Below, one piece after another: positions 12,179 through 24,002 of a stretch of DNA of 64,000 nt (position 1 is the stretch's first letter; every line of letters begins with the position of its first letter). Under the pieces are notes generated by a model, which made no database searches, had not been told where the DNA came from, and saw nothing but the letters and a program-made list of their open reading frames with translations. Origin of the DNA: Zygaena filipendulae (lineage: Eukaryota > Arthropoda > Insecta > Lepidoptera > Zygaenidae); NCBI GenBank assembly GCA_907165275.2, contig OU015674.1, positions 7,403,001 to 7,467,000 of the forward strand, written 5' to 3'. The translations under genes and the position numbers were made by a program.

Positions 12179-12299
12179 TCTTTATAAATAAAAATAAATG
12201 TTTTATGTCTGTCCTCTATGCGTTTCGAAACCATTGGTCCGATTGTGATGAAACTTTGGCAGGTTGTTCTGCCTGCGGCCGCAGGGGGAGCACGGCTAG
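12179..12299 (-). repeat. GCGG-headed repeat, shortened
   Basis: Same type as 10311, with TTGGTCCGATTGTGATGAAA. The middle is deleted before GGGGGAGCACGGCTAG. Confidence 0.65.
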
Positions 12300-12558
12300 T
12301 ATTATATTAAAATAAATAATAAATTTACCAAATGATTGATTTTTGTGTAATACTGGCATTTCCTTGCGGTTCCGGCCACGTGAAATTTGTAATTCCCTCA
12401 GGAACTCCCTGTCCTATATTGAAAAGTATACCACGGTAATTTGGATTAAATGAATACATATTTTATCTGTGTACACATCCCGATGCGTTAATGGGTTGAC
12501 TGAAAATATCCAAATACCTTCAGAAACATTGGAATTTAAGTTTATGAGTATGAGAACA

Positions 12559-12775
12559 GGGCTCTTATTCATTATGACCATAACACGCCGCGTTAAGATA
12601 AGACGCCGCAAAAAATGTCTTTCCCTCGTAATCAAAGAAGTTTCACCCCAAAAGAAAATAGATTTTTACAACGTTTCTTATGGCTAAAATAAAGAATAAT
12701 GATTTCAAATATTTTGCCATCTATAACGTTTGGAAATGCGTTTTTGGGACGCGCGTTATGGGCAAGGAGTTGTTT
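12559..12775 (+). mobile_element. TTATTCACTA-ended MITE, truncated copy
   Basis: Starts GGGCTCTTATTCATTATGAC and shares GGGACGCGCGTTATGGGCAA with the full copy at 32616. The right inverted repeat is missing and a GCGG-type repeat (minus) follows directly. Confidence 0.75.
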
Positions 12776-12780
12776 GTCAT

Positions 12781-12901
12781 CCTACTAATATTATAAATAT
12801 GAAAGTGTGGATGTTTGGGTGTTTGTTACTCAATCACGCAAAAACGACTGAACGGATTTGGATGAAATTTGGCATGCACGTTGCCAGGGGTACAGAGAGT
12901 T
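12781..12901 (-). repeat. GCGG-headed repeat, head missing
   Basis: CCTACTAATATTATAAATAT tail through GCATGCACGTTGCCAGGGGT; breaks off after TACAGAGAG. Confidence 0.75.
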
Positions 12902-13516
12902 TTTTCAAGCAGGAAATTTTAGCAGGCTATATTTATAGTTAGTAGCATTGATGTCTGTGTTTCTGAACTCGATTTCAAAGAAAATAAACAAATTGTTGAA
13001 AATATCCAAATTCAAAGCATGTGAACCGTCCTTAACATCAAACAATACACACAATACTTTCCGAAAATTTGGAAACAGTATTAAAAGGGCGTCTCTTTGT
13101 CAAATACACCCATCTCCCTCCAGTGCGTTGACCCCCCTATCACTATCCCTGTCTCGGCTCGCATGACACCTCTCGTTCTATCAAACTTTCGTCTCGTTTC
13201 CATAATTTATGATTATTATGAGTTATGACTGTACTTTTGAGGATCCGGTATAAATTCCATTTATATTCGTTGGGCGAGAGAGGGACAGAAAAAGATATTT
13301 TTCTCTAAAAAGTTTCACCGAATGTTTTTTACCTCACACGAAATTACATTATTTTTTTTTGTCTTGAGCGCAGTCAAGTCTATGCGAAAACGTGTTTTTC
13401 TAGTCCTTACGTACCTTACGGAAACCTTGTTACTCTCTAGAATATGTTAAGAAAAATTAATTGCCTCTTGAAGTCTAATCGACTTACCTAAGTGCACTGT
13501 ACTATCGTAATCTTAT

Positions 13517-13739
13517 CTTAATATATATAAATCACATTTCACGTTGTTTGTCCGCGATGGACTCCGAAACTACTGAACGGATTTTGATAAAATTTTGCAA
13601 CCATTTATAATATGGTATAAGATAGGATAGTTTTTATCCCGGAATTCCCTCTGGAACTGTAGGACATAGAGTACTTTTTTTCCGCAACCTCCGCGGGAAC
13701 TCTGAAATTACCGCGGATGAAATCGCGGGGAACAGCTAG
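13517..13739 (-). repeat. GCGG-headed repeat, full length
   Basis: CACGTTGTTTGTCCGCG type, ending CGCGGGGAACAGCTAG. Confidence 0.8.
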
Positions 13740-13826
13740 TCATATTTCAATTTAGATCTATTTTCGTTTAACAATTTCGTACCTTTTCTCGGCATTTAGT
13801 TACCGAGATATAAGAAGTTGTGTAAA

Positions 13827-14108
13827 TTCGGGTAAAAAAGTTCGTTAGTTAGTTAGTTAACAATTGACACGTATATTTTGCTATTTCAAATTGATGAAAA
13901 TATACTTGCATAAAACGCATTAAAGAGGGGCTCGTCACGTCATATGCAGGCAAAAACTGTGCCTGCTTGTGACGTCACGCGACATTTCGACTCAACGTTT
14001 CTCAGTAATTTTTTTTGCTCACGTAAAAAAATAAAAATACGTGTCTAATATTTTTTTATGGATCTACAGGACGACCTAAAAACAAAAATTTAGTCAACTA
14101 GCCTATTG
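13827..14108. mobile_element. CRE-bearing MITE, divergent copy
   Basis: Contains GTGACGTCACGCGACATTTC and GACACGTAT/ATACGTGTC arms, ending in CTAGCCTATTG, the inverse of the family's CAATAGGCTAG end. The left end is eroded. Confidence 0.65.
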
Positions 14109-14596
14109 AAAGAGCTTCGCCGACGTGACAACATAGTAAGGGGTTTCCACCACCCTGATATTGCATCCCTCTTAGTGCTCTGCAGGTGGTTCTATGCCCA
14201 AAAATGCTATGGATTAGTGTTAATTGTATCGTAAAGAAATTTCTTCCATTGAAGTGTTTTGATTTTATTCAGTGTATTTATGTAGACTCAGTTGATCAGT
14301 TCCCATACTAAGGCCGCGTTATCAATGTATTTGGTATCGATTTTATGTACAAATTGTTATTTTTATTTTTTTCATTTTTATCACCATCAAGTACAAGTAC
14401 TTACCAACGAAACAAATTTAAAGATAAAAAAGTTTTCGGGGTACGATAAGCGAAATTAAAATGCACACCGCGCATCATAAATCATAGTATCGATTCGTTT
14501 TATCTATTCGCTATAGACATTTTTATTTGTTGTTATTATATGATCGGGCTCTTAGACTAGCGCGAGGTGAAAATATACAACATTATCTATATTATA

Positions 14597-14948
14597 TACA
14601 ACGTGTTAATGAATTAACTGAAAACTAGAAAGTAGTTTGCTCAGAATCGACTAGCGAATCGATCGCACTATGTTTTAATATAGGTTATATTTTTTCGTTT
14701 TTACTAGCCCATGTCTAAATTATTTATAATACAATGATTGGCGCGTACGCCGCCCGCAGCAAAATAAATTCGAACCGCTAGGCGCGGGCGTAGCGCTTGG
14801 AATTTTGTAGATAGGTCACCTCGAAACTAATGTTGAATAACTTTTAAAGTATACATTTTTTTGATATAAAATATATTTTAATCATATCAGTGTTTATTTT
14901 TTTAAATGGGGTGTATCAGGTTTTCAGTTAATTCATTAACACGTTGTA
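14597..14948 (+). mobile_element. ACAACGTGTTAATGA-ended MITE, full copy (352 bp)
   Basis: Left end TACAACGTGTTAATGAATTA continues into ACTGAAAAC; the right end is its inverse. Both are bordered by TA. Confidence 0.75.
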
Positions 14949-14960
14949 TAAAAACATTTC

Positions 14961-15187
14961 ATGCGGGTGAAACCGCGGGGCACAGCTAGTTCTTACATAA
15001 GTCCTCCGCCGCATCTCTCGGTATGTCTGTCTGTCTGTCTGTTCGCGAGAAACTAAAGACTACTGAACGGATTTTCATGCAGTTTCATAGATAGAGGGAT
15101 TCAAAACGAAGGTTTGTATGTATAGTTTATCCCGGAATTCCTGCGGGAACTCTGAAATTATCGCGGGTGAAGCCGCGGGGGACAATT
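14961..15187 (-). repeat. GCGG-headed repeats: short head plus full copy cut by a MITE
   Basis: 14961-14989 is a bare head (GTGAAACCGCGGGGCACAGC). 14998-15187 is a further copy with TGTC repeats whose last bases were split by the AWWT MITE. Confidence 0.75.
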
Positions 15188-15429
15188 GGACGCAGATAAG
15201 CAATAACATGTTAACCCACAAAATTAAGTTACTGATTCATAACGATTCATTGAGAGAGGGAACGTTTTTTAATTATGTGTTTGCCTTATTACATTGCTTA
15301 AATATGTAACTAAATATTGAACATAAAAAATGTTGACAAAAAATGGCGCTCCTACTTTTAAAACACGATTTACTCAAAATTTCTAAAAATTTCTAGTGTG
15401 GGTTAACACACTATTGGTTATCTATGTCC
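15188..15429 (+). mobile_element. AWWT-duplicating MITE, copy 1 (242 bp)
   Basis: Inverted ends GGACGCAGATAAGCAATA and GGACATAGATAAGCAATA, flanked by AATT on both sides (15184-15187, 15430-15433). It sits inside the end of a GCGG-headed repeat: removing it restores GGGGGACAATTAGT, close to the usual GGGGGACAGCTAGT. Confidence 0.85.
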
Positions 15430-15648
15430 AATTAGTCTTTAATATACACAAAAGCTTATATGCTTACTTCCCAACCTATATCATCAGATCATATTATCAG
15501 AAAACCTGTCATCTTATAATAACTTGGGTTGTTTCGCTTGACAACTTTTATCCTGGAATTCCCGCGGGAACTCTTCAATAAGTAATATGTTTTGTGATAT
15601 TTTTTTTCTAGCTCTGTCAATTTTGCATTAAACAATACATACATTTAA

Positions 15649-15982
15649 CAATAGGCTAGTTTCCTAAATTTTCTTTTTTAGTCCGTTTTGTAGATTATTA
15701 AAAAATATTGGACACGTATTTTTTTATTTTTTATGTAACCAAAAAATAACGGAGATATATCAAGTCGAAATTTCACATGACGTCACGCCTCGCTACAGTT
15801 TGTTCGCACGTTATAGCGAGCTGTGACATCACGAGTCCCCCACCCTAAACTTTAATGCGCTTTATCTATGCATATTTCCATTATTTTAAAAAAGCAAAAA
15901 ATACGTGTCTTTTATTTTTTTATTATCTAACTGACGGACTAAATAGAATTTTGATTTTTTTACCCAGGAAACTAGCCTATTG
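15649..15982 (+). mobile_element. CRE-bearing MITE, CAATAGGCTAG subfamily
   Basis: Terminal inverted repeats CAATAGGCTAGTTTCCT at both ends. Inside are TTTAGTCCGTTTTGTAG and ACTGACGGACTAAA blocks and ATGACGTCACG. Confidence 0.8.
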
Positions 15983-16159
15983 CCGAAGCTATATAAAATT
16001 TTCGTGTACAAATTGATATTCCGTTCCGAATTAAAGTTAATAGAATTTTTCAACCCTTCAATTTAAAATGTTTGTGAAACACCATTGTTGAGTGCACCTG
16101 GTGAGCGCGGGGGCGCGGGCCGCGGGGTCGCGGGTTCTGCTCCCGGCGCGTGTGATTGA

Positions 16160-16458
16160 AAACAAATACTTGATGACACGAACGAACAGGGAGACCATCG
16201 AGTGGTCTTCGATGTCAACAAATCATAAAATATATATCTTTATTGTAGATAGGTAAATGGTTTAAATAAATACTGAGTCAATTTTAATTCAACAAATTCA
16301 ACGTCACATCTGTAATTTGTAAATAGGGCAAAGTGTGTGTGTGACTGTGATAACCTAGGCCTACCATGCGGGCCTAGACCAGTTCATTGGACTTAAGACA
16401 TACTTCCGACGTTTGTTCATCGCGATGTTTTCCTTCAATGAGCTTAATGTCTTTTTAT
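16160..16458 (+). repeat. Interspersed LINE-type fragment
   Basis: Shares GTAAATGGTTTAAATAAATA, GTAAATAGGGC and CAGTTCATTGGACT with the inverse copy at 53738-53950. Confidence 0.65.
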
Positions 16459-16471
16459 ATATCTTCTTTTT

Positions 16472-16699
16472 CTTAATATATAAATCACGTGTCACGTTGT
16501 TTGTCCGCGATGGACTCCGAAACTACTGAACGGATTTTGATAAAATTTTGCAACCATTTATAATATGGTCCAACTTAAAAGATAGGATAGTTTTTATCCC
16601 GGAATACCCTCGGGAACTGAAGGACTTAGAGTACTTTTTTCCCGCAACCTCCGCGGGAACTCCGAAATTACCGCGAATGAAATCGCGGGGGACAGCTAG
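16472..16699 (-). repeat. GCGG-headed repeat, full length
   Basis: CACGTTGTTTGTCCGCG type, very similar to 13517-13739. Confidence 0.8.
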
Positions 16700-16843
16700 T
16701 GTAAATATATGTTAGTTGTTGTATACGTATGCTGTAAATCTTTGTGTTGTGTCAAATAAAGTTTATCAATTAAATTCAATTCAAAAAAATAAATCTTATA
16801 GTTGTTTGACGAAACTGTGTTTTGTGGATTGTTTTATAAAACA

Positions 16844-16975
16844 CTAGCTGTCACCCAGAACTACCGTAGCTTCCTATAAGTGAAAGAATTTTCAAAATCG
16901 GTTCAGTAGATCCAGAGATTACCCCCTACAACGTCACAAACTCACAAACTTTAGCTCTTTACTATTAGTATAGAT
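16844..16975 (+). repeat. GCGG-headed repeat, CTACAACGTCACAAACTC type
   Basis: The head lacks the GCGG core through an internal deletion (CTAGCTGTCACCCAGAACTA). Relatives at 23789, 24640, 47531 and 62285. Confidence 0.7.
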
Positions 16976-17000
16976 TTCCGTAGCTGTATATTGCCGTATA

Positions 17001-17682
17001 CTAGCTGAGCCCCGCGGTTTCACTCGCGTGAAAAGTTTTTATGCAACAACTTTTCTTCCCGACGTCCGATTTAAAGAAACAAAGCCTATACCTATAATGG
17101 GCATGTGGACTAATTTTTATTTTTTAGTCCGTCTTGTAGATTATTAAAAAATATTGGACACGTATTTTTTCGTTTTTTACGTAATCAAAAAATAACGGCG
17201 ATATATTGAGTTGAAATTTCGCGTGACGTCACTATTCGGACAGTTTGTATGGCGGTTTTAGCGGTTAGTGACGTCACGACGTCACGATAAAGCGCATTAA
17301 AATTTAGGGTGAAGAACCCTAAATTTTAATGCGCTTTATCTCTGTATATTTTAATTTATTTGAAAAAGCAAAAAATACGTGTGTATTGTTTTTTTATTTT
17401 TTAACTGACGGACTAATTAGAATTTTGATTTTCAAAAGTAGTCCACATCCCTATTATGTAGCTCCAGGCTAAGCTTAATCTACCTGTGAAAACCGCATGA
17501 CACTCCGTTCAGTAGATTCGGAGATTATTGCGAACAGACAGACTGACAGACAAACAGAAAAGAATTTTAAAAACTCTTTTTTTGAGGTTGGTTACTCTTC
17601 TTTTATCGCCCCCTGTCAATTTTTCTTAAAAATATTCAATGTACAGAATCGCAGATTCTACTCTTTTATTATAGTATAGATA
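17001..17682 (+). repeat. GCGG-headed repeat split by a MITE
   Basis: 17001-17096 and 17455-17682 together match the uninterrupted copy at 35595-35902. Confidence 0.85.
17097..17454 (+). mobile_element. CRE-bearing MITE inserted in a repeat, TA duplication
   Basis: Begins ATGGGCATGTGGAC and ends in its imperfect inverse CATCCCTAT, flanked by TA on both sides. It interrupts a repeat whose intact counterpart at 35595-35902 reads AAAGCCTATATGTAGCTCC across the site. Carries GCGTGACGTCAC and GTGACGTCACGACGTCACG. Confidence 0.85.
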
Positions 17683-18227
17683 TACCGGTTTTTTGTTAAA
17701 AAATAATTATTATATACAATTTGCTATTGTGCGTCATCCGCGTAAGTTGCGGAATTGCCGCAGAACTACCTATTTTCGTTAATACAAACCTTCTCCTGAC
17801 GTTTTTGCAAGACTAACGAACGGCATATTGTTTTTAAAAAGATATTTTTTTAAAACCTAAGTATAGGTACATAAATCATACATTGAAAACCTTATTTCCC
17901 GCAGTTTTTTAAGGATTCCTTCGGGAACAGTATAGTATAGAACCTTCGAAACATCTTGTCACATCAAATAGTTATAGAGACTGTGTGAATAAGAATCACC
18001 AATCGGTCGAGACGTTTACAAGTTACACGATCGCAAACAGATGCGCCAAAAAAGACCATATCCCGTTCATACGTAAACAAGTTTTGCCCAAAAACAATTT
18101 CGGTAAGGTCGCGCCAGAAATTATCGAATACAGTCACGTACTTAGCTTCCGACGGAATGGGGAGACTTACACAAAAAAAAAAAAAAATTCCTTGTCCTAG
18201 AGATTTTTAATTTAATAAATCGTATCT

Positions 18228-18425
18228 ACTCTACACACGGCTCGCGGCGCGGCGGCGCCCGCATGTCATTTCACTGTCCATTATAAAATGTCAGCAGTAA
18301 TCGGCCTTTATATTTTTTTTATTTGCCAACCCCCCTCGCCTGCCACCCGCCGCCCCCATCGCGGCCGCCGCCCCCCGCGCCGCCCCCCGCGACCGATATT
18401 TCAAACTTAACGACTGCGCTATAAA
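18228..18425. other. GC-rich island
   Basis: GGCTCGCGGCGCGGCGGCGC and CCGCCGCCCCCATCGCGG blocks within AT-rich DNA; no coding potential, possible regulatory element. Confidence 0.3.
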
Positions 18426-18512
18426 AAAAAGTACTTGAGACGGGAAATGAATCAACAGTGACTATAAGCGTCGGATGTTTTTGAAAATTTTATCCATACA
18501 TCCAGACATATG

Positions 18513-19075
18513 TACATATAAATAAAAATGAAGTGTCTGTTTGTTATTCCAAATTACCAAGCTATTTATGCATATGAAATACTAGTTGTGCCCCGCGGTT
18601 TCACCCGCATTAATTTCAGAGTTCCCGCGGGAATTCCGGGATAAAAAGTACCCTATGTGTTAATCTGATGTATAAGCTATATTATTGTAAAGTTTCATTT
18701 AAATACGTTCAGTAGTTTTTGCGTGAAAGAGTAACAAACATCCATCCATCCATACATACATACTTACAAACTTTCGCGTTTATAATATTAGTAGGATCTG
18801 TACCTACGGTACTTACAATATTTAAGGTATTTTGATGTTGATATCAAATAAAGTATATGTCTATGTCTTACATAAAATAATCAATTACGTTTAAAGACAG
18901 ACAGACAGAGAAAAAGCTTTTCTCTGTCTGTCTGTCTGTTTGTTCCGACTAATCTCTGAAACGGCTGGGCCGATTTGGACGAGACTTTCGCTGGCAGATA
19001 GCTGATGTTATAAGGAGTAACTTAGGCTTTATTTTAGACAAACAAATAGTTCCCGCGGGAATTCCGAAACAGCAA
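18513..19075. repeat. Minus repeat with a plus copy inserted
   Basis: An outer copy like 61321-61620 is interrupted by a complete plus copy (18582-18796) with (CATC)n before its tail. A GACAGACAGAC/GTCTGTCTGTC inverted tract lies near 18895-18945. Confidence 0.7.
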
Positions 19076-19409
19076 GTGCTTAATATAACCACAACTAAAC
19101 AGTGTGCCGGAAACGTCTCTGCTTCTTCCTTACAAGTATGCAGCGTGAAGGTAGGCTTCTTTAGCTAAGGCGCTTACACCGAGTGCTTTAACAATGCTTC
19201 AACTTGAAAATAAGTTTAAAAAAATGGATATAACATTATGTATTTTATATAGATTATAGCTATCAGAGGAATAAGCTATCTGACTGTCCATTAAAGAATC
19301 TGTCCTTAAGAAGTTTTTGAACTGAATCATTTACGTTAAAGTTTTCTTATACCTACACTAGATCTAAGCCGAATCAAAATACACATGGATGTCTCGATAT
19401 GTATACTCT

Positions 19410-19616
19410 ATAGCTGACCCACGCGGTTTCACCCGCGATAATTTCAGAGTTCCCGCGGGAATTCCGGAATACAATATAGCCTATGTTACTCAGGGGTAAT
19501 GTAGCTTACTAATGGTGAAAGAATTTTTGAAATCGGTCCAGTAGTTTTTGAGTTAAATCGTAACAAACAAACAAACAAAAAAGCTAATTTATCCTCTTTA
19601 TAATACTAGTATAGAT
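19410..19616 (+). repeat. GCGG-headed repeat, full length
   Basis: TAGCTGACCCACGCGGTTTC to CTTTATAATACTAGTATAGA. Confidence 0.8.
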
Positions 19617-19924
19617 GACAGATGTACAATGTACATATGTATAAAGGCGATCGACATTTTTCACGGCATCATTCGGCCCATTGGTAAAGGTCATGTAAAC
19701 CTTTGCCTCGGGCGGCCCTGAGGCAAATGCAATCATGGAGACACTGGCAAGTGTGGGTTTGCTTTGATATTAGTGTGAAATTGTTTTATTATACAATACA
19801 TTTATTATTATAATTCATTTATTATTACATTTATTGTTCAAATTTGGTAAGAAACAAAAGCAGCCAATCAGAAATAGTAACTCAATAAATAAAAAATCAG
19901 TTTTTGGACCGTAGGCACTATCAC

Positions 19925-20436
19925 TAAATATTATAAAGCAGTCCTTCACCGCGTCCGTCTATTCGCGATAAACTCAAAAACCACTGAACGGATTTACTAA
20001 ACGGATTTTTGATAGAAGGATTCATGAGAAAGGTTTAGGAATATAATTTATCAAGGTTTTGTGTAACCTGGTTGAAATATATCGTTAATTGTTGGAAGTG
20101 TCGAAAAAGGACATTAAATTTTGCATAAGTACTTTTTGAAAGTACTAGAAATTGCCGCGGGTGAAACCGCGGGGGACAGCTAGTTAACACGTAAACTGTT
20201 TCTTCTTTATTAAACTACTAGCTAAGTCCCTCGGTTTCACCCGCAGTAATTTCGGAGTTTCCGCGGGAATTCCGGGATAAAAAGTACCCTATGTCCTTCT
20301 CTATACCTCTGACAACGTGCAGGACAAATTTCATCCAAATCCGTTCAGCCGTTTTTGCGTGATTGAGTAACAAACATCTAAACATCTAAACATCCAAACA
20401 TCCACACTTTCACATTTATAATATATATTAGTAAGA
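19925..20436. repeat. Minus and plus GCGG-headed repeats
   Basis: 19925-20183 is a minus copy; 20218-20436 is a plus copy with an AACATCTAAACATCC tract. Heads face each other across about 35 bases. Confidence 0.8.
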
Positions 20437-20587
20437 TGTACAGATTCTCTACAAGTTTTGATTCGGTTCTTTTTTTAATGACATATCGCGAAACGTGTCC
20501 ATATGCAGGGTAGCTAACTAATCCACTAGCCCAAGGGCGCTGTGCTGGAAGAATGAAACATTTCACGTTTTTGTAACCTTAATAAGT

Positions 20588-20735
20588 TAAGGCTACAAAA
20601 ACATGACCATAACCTCCAGACAGCAGTGCTTTAGGCATGATTTCTCCTAGTTTTGGGAATGTTTAATATCTATAATTTAATTTTATAAGTATAAAAGTCA
20701 GCGCAATAAAACAGGGAACGTAAAACACGGTTCAA
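20588..20735 (+). repeat. Two-copy dispersed repeat, copy 1
   Basis: CTACAAAAACATGACC and TGATTTCTC...TTGGGA are shared in order with 61020-61165; the class is not recognised. Confidence 0.6.
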
Positions 20736-20739
20736 CTCT

Positions 20740-21600
20740 TGATACTTCGATCAGTGAATTACCTAACTAGATACTCAATGAGTATATTATGAATTTTACA
20801 TACTTGAATTTTTCAATGATCAAATGAACTAGTTTGGCTTCCAGCTTAAATTAAGTAGATATAGCCGCTAATTATATTAAGCGAGGCTAAAAACTAATTT
20901 GCGTTTCTGTAAATAAATTAGCTTTAGACAGGCTTACGAATTATGAAGTACCTAGAACTTCCGCTTTTATTTCTGTTACGAAAACCATAGCTGTTCCCTG
21001 CGGTTCCGCCCGTGTGGCTTTGGGGATTCCCTCACAGTCCTCTCCCACCACATTATACTCTTCTGGGAGAAAAATTTGTTATTATATCCTATTCTTGAAA
21101 TAAAGTACGAGAATATATTTTACGTAAAATATACTATGATATATTTCACAAAAGTCCATTCTTTCGTTTCGTATTTTATGGGTAACCTAAACAAACAGAC
21201 ATGAGTTTTAAAAGTTGTTGCTTTATGTTTAGATGATATACAAATTTCCTCCGGAATTCAAGATATCTCGTTATTAGATTGACACTCCAATTTTTTTTAA
21301 ATTATCCTAACAGATTTAAACTAATTTTTTTTGGAAAACTACAAGTTTCCTGCGGTTACGCTCGCGTTTGAAAGCATCTATCACCGCCAAAGCCACTTTT
21401 GTGGTCACAGTAGGTACTTGCTCCACTTTTTTTGACTCAATGTTGTCATTAAACAGCTAACTCGTATAATTAATATGACTAAAAGCTGACAGACAGATAT
21501 AACTTACAATTTATAGGTATATTTTATAGCAATGTTCAGACCCGCCTTCATCACAAATCCATCACATACCTAGTACAGACACAATATGTAGATATCTATA
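20740..21600. other. Unassigned AT-rich stretch
   Basis: Apart from a weak repeat head at 20993 and a possible one near 21345, nothing was recognised. Confidence 0.3.
20993..21045 (+). repeat. GCGG-headed repeat, head fragment
   Basis: ATAGCTGTTCCCTGCGGTTC only; degraded. Confidence 0.45.
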
Positions 21601-21610
21601 TGTATACATA

Positions 21611-22195
21611 AAGGGTCTTTCAATAAGGACGGGTCGATTTTGACATGAAATAAAAAAGGCCGTGTGTGAGATTTTAACGATTTTTTTTTTTTATTTGAAA
21701 GAGCTATATATGCCATTATGTGTGGAAAATCACATCGTTTAAATGTCCGCCGCGGCTTCTCACGGTGGCACGAATTCGAGTTGTCCAATGTTCAACAACT
21801 CTGCCGCATAGTTCGGGTTGAATTTCAGCGATAGCCTGAGCTATGTTGACTTTAAGGGCATCGGTCGATTGTGGCTTATTGGTATAGACCTGCGACTTAA
21901 GAAAACCCCACAAAAAAAAGTCTAAAGGTGATAAGTCGCAGGATCTCGGTGGCCAATTCACGTCACCTCTCACCGTCTGCCGTAAAATGGGCGCAATGCA
22001 CGTAACGTTTGCACTAACGAACACTCATTTTGGTAATACATTTTTAACATTTGGACGTGTTGCTCAACCGTGTAACTTGCCATGGTGATTTGGCATTACT
22101 AACTGAATAAAAAAATATAGGTTAGAAAGACGACGTTAAAACAACATGGCCGCCACAGGCTGCCAACATCGACCCGTCCCTATTGAAAGACCCTT
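21611..22195 (-). mobile_element. Internally deleted mariner-type transposon
   Basis: About 33-bp terminal inverted repeats begin AAGGGTCTTTCAATARGGAC at both ends and are flanked by TA duplications (21609-21610 and 22196-22197). The 585-bp length is less than half that of a complete mariner, so it must be mobilised in trans if at all. Confidence 0.85.
21716..22083 (-). pseudogene. Mariner transposase remnant (N-terminus plus C-terminal third)
   Basis: On the minus strand an N-terminus starting MASYTVEQHVQML (ATG at 22083) runs about 37 codons and stops. A different frame then encodes W-P-P-R-S-C-D-L-S-P-L-D-F-F-L-W-G and a conserved C-terminal G-G-H-L motif. The middle of the gene, with the first two catalytic aspartates, is deleted and the junction is out of frame. 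Confidence 0.85.
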
Positions 22196-22199
22196 TATA

Positions 22200-23020
22200 T
22201 CAAGTTCATGACGAATATATGTCTCGATAGATTAAGTTAAAGAGTTAAGCAAATAACCAATCTTAGTTAATTTTAAGCGACAGATACGTACGTTAATGTA
22301 CAGTGTTGGCAAGTAGCTATATTATACACATATATGTTAGGTATATTTATGTTACTATCCAGCCCGATATATCCCTGGCAGCCTCAATTTAGCGAATCGC
22401 AAGTATTATAAGTATAACAAACACATCTCTATATATTAATCTAATCACACTCGCTTTTCGTTAAGAATGTGTGCGTCTCCGTCTTTAATAATAACTGGGG
22501 GGGTTGCGAGGCCTGGGGGCCCGGGGGGCGACCGGCGGGGTGGGGGGCCCACCCACCCCCCACACACTAGTGAAAAAATATATCCAAAGGAAAACAATAT
22601 TATAAATTGGACGAGGGCACGGCGCGTGTGTGCGTTCGAGTCGGATGGAACACATGAAATTGGAACGTATTTCGCTCATACATGCCTTTTTTATTTCATT
22701 TTACTTTATTTTATTTCGAATGTGACGTACTATTTTCAGTTTTATTATTATGTATGTGGTATATGTAGGGACATGTATGCTGTGTTATATTTCCCTCGTT
22801 ACACTGGAATGTTGTAGCGGGTACCTACATGATAAACGTATTGATAGATTCACGGATGATGCAATATTGTATATGAGCTTTTTATACCAGTGCCTCGTTT
22901 AAAATTAAATTAGTGCCTACTACTTTTTGGTTACTTGAAGTCAGTTTCCCTAAATAGTTAGTTTTTAAGGACACTTTTTGCCTAGAAGAGGTTGTTGTTA
23001 CGTACAAATAAGCTGAGAAA
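22200..23020. other. Unassigned, with a G/C-rich island at 22490-22565
   Basis: GGGGCCCGGGGGGCGACC and GGGGTGGGGGGCCCACCC stand out; the open frames over it look accidental. Confidence 0.3.
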
Positions 23021-23025
23021 TATTT

Positions 23026-23264
23026 GGACGCAGATAAGCAATAACATGTTAACCCACAAAATTAAGTTATTGATTCAGAACCATTTATTGAGAGTTAGGG
23101 AACGTTTATTAATTACTATGTGTTTACCTTATTACCTTGCCTAAATATGTAACTAAATATTGAACATAAAAAATGTTCACACAAAATGGCGCTCCTACTT
23201 TTAAAACACGATTTACTCAAAATTTCTCCAGTGTGGGTTATCACACTATTGCTTATCTATGTCC
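23026..23264 (+). mobile_element. AWWT-duplicating MITE, copy 2 (239 bp)
   Basis: Same ends as copy 1, flanked by ATTT duplications at 23022-23025 and 23265-23268. Confidence 0.85.
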
Positions 23265-23322
23265 ATTTACCATATTGACCTAACATATACATACATGGAT
23301 ATTATTACATCCTAACTTTCCT

Positions 23323-23470
23323 TTACTATTATAAATGCGAAAGTGAGTTTGTTTGTCACGCTTTCACACCTTAACGGCTGAACCGATCGTAATGAAATTT
23401 TGCATACACGTTGTCTGGGCTACAGCAAAAGACATACGGTACAATTAATCCCAAGAAGAAATCCTGAAAT
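23323..23470 (-). repeat. GCGG-headed repeat, head missing
   Basis: TACTATTATAAATGCGAAAG through CATACACGTTGTCTGGGCTA. Confidence 0.65.
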
Positions 23471-23788
23471 TAAAGTTTTATCTATTGAAAACCTGTATCT
23501 ATTGAATGAGGGTTTCAAAAGCAATAAATAAACTAAGTGAACATATTATATTGCATCAATTAGTCCTTATGCGTTAAAGTGGTACAATTCCAAGCCGGAA
23601 CCAAAGATTCTTCTAACGTACAATTAATTATTAATTATTTACAAATTAAATGTTTCCACAAACCATGTTCAATCGTTAATTACGTAGGTAGCTAAACAAA
23701 CTGTCATAAAGACGCTATTGTACTAATGTACAACACCTAACATACCTACTCATATGAGAGTAATACTGGTTTTGCCGTATATTTACAG

Positions 23789-23970
23789 CTAGTTGTCCAC
23801 CGCGGTTTCACCCGCGGTAATTTCGGAGTTCCCCACATGTCACTCAGGAGTCAGGACTACTTTAGCTTCCTATAAGCGAATGAGTTTCAAAATCGGTTCA
23901 GTAGATCCAGAGATTACCCCCTACGACGTCACAAACTCACAAACTTTTGCTCTTTATAATATTACTATAA
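23789..23970 (+). repeat. GCGG-headed repeat, CTACAACGTCACAAACTC type
   Basis: CTAGTTGTCCACCGCGGTTT head and CTACGACGTCACAAACTCAC tail block. Confidence 0.75.
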
Positions 23971-24002
23971 AAGTATTGATAATATGTAGATGATAGTAAA
24001 AT

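Noticed and set aside
22467..22817. A 116-codon frame through a G/C-rich island
   Set aside because: It changes from Gly/Pro-rich to Phe/Tyr-rich following local base composition, as expected of chance frames.
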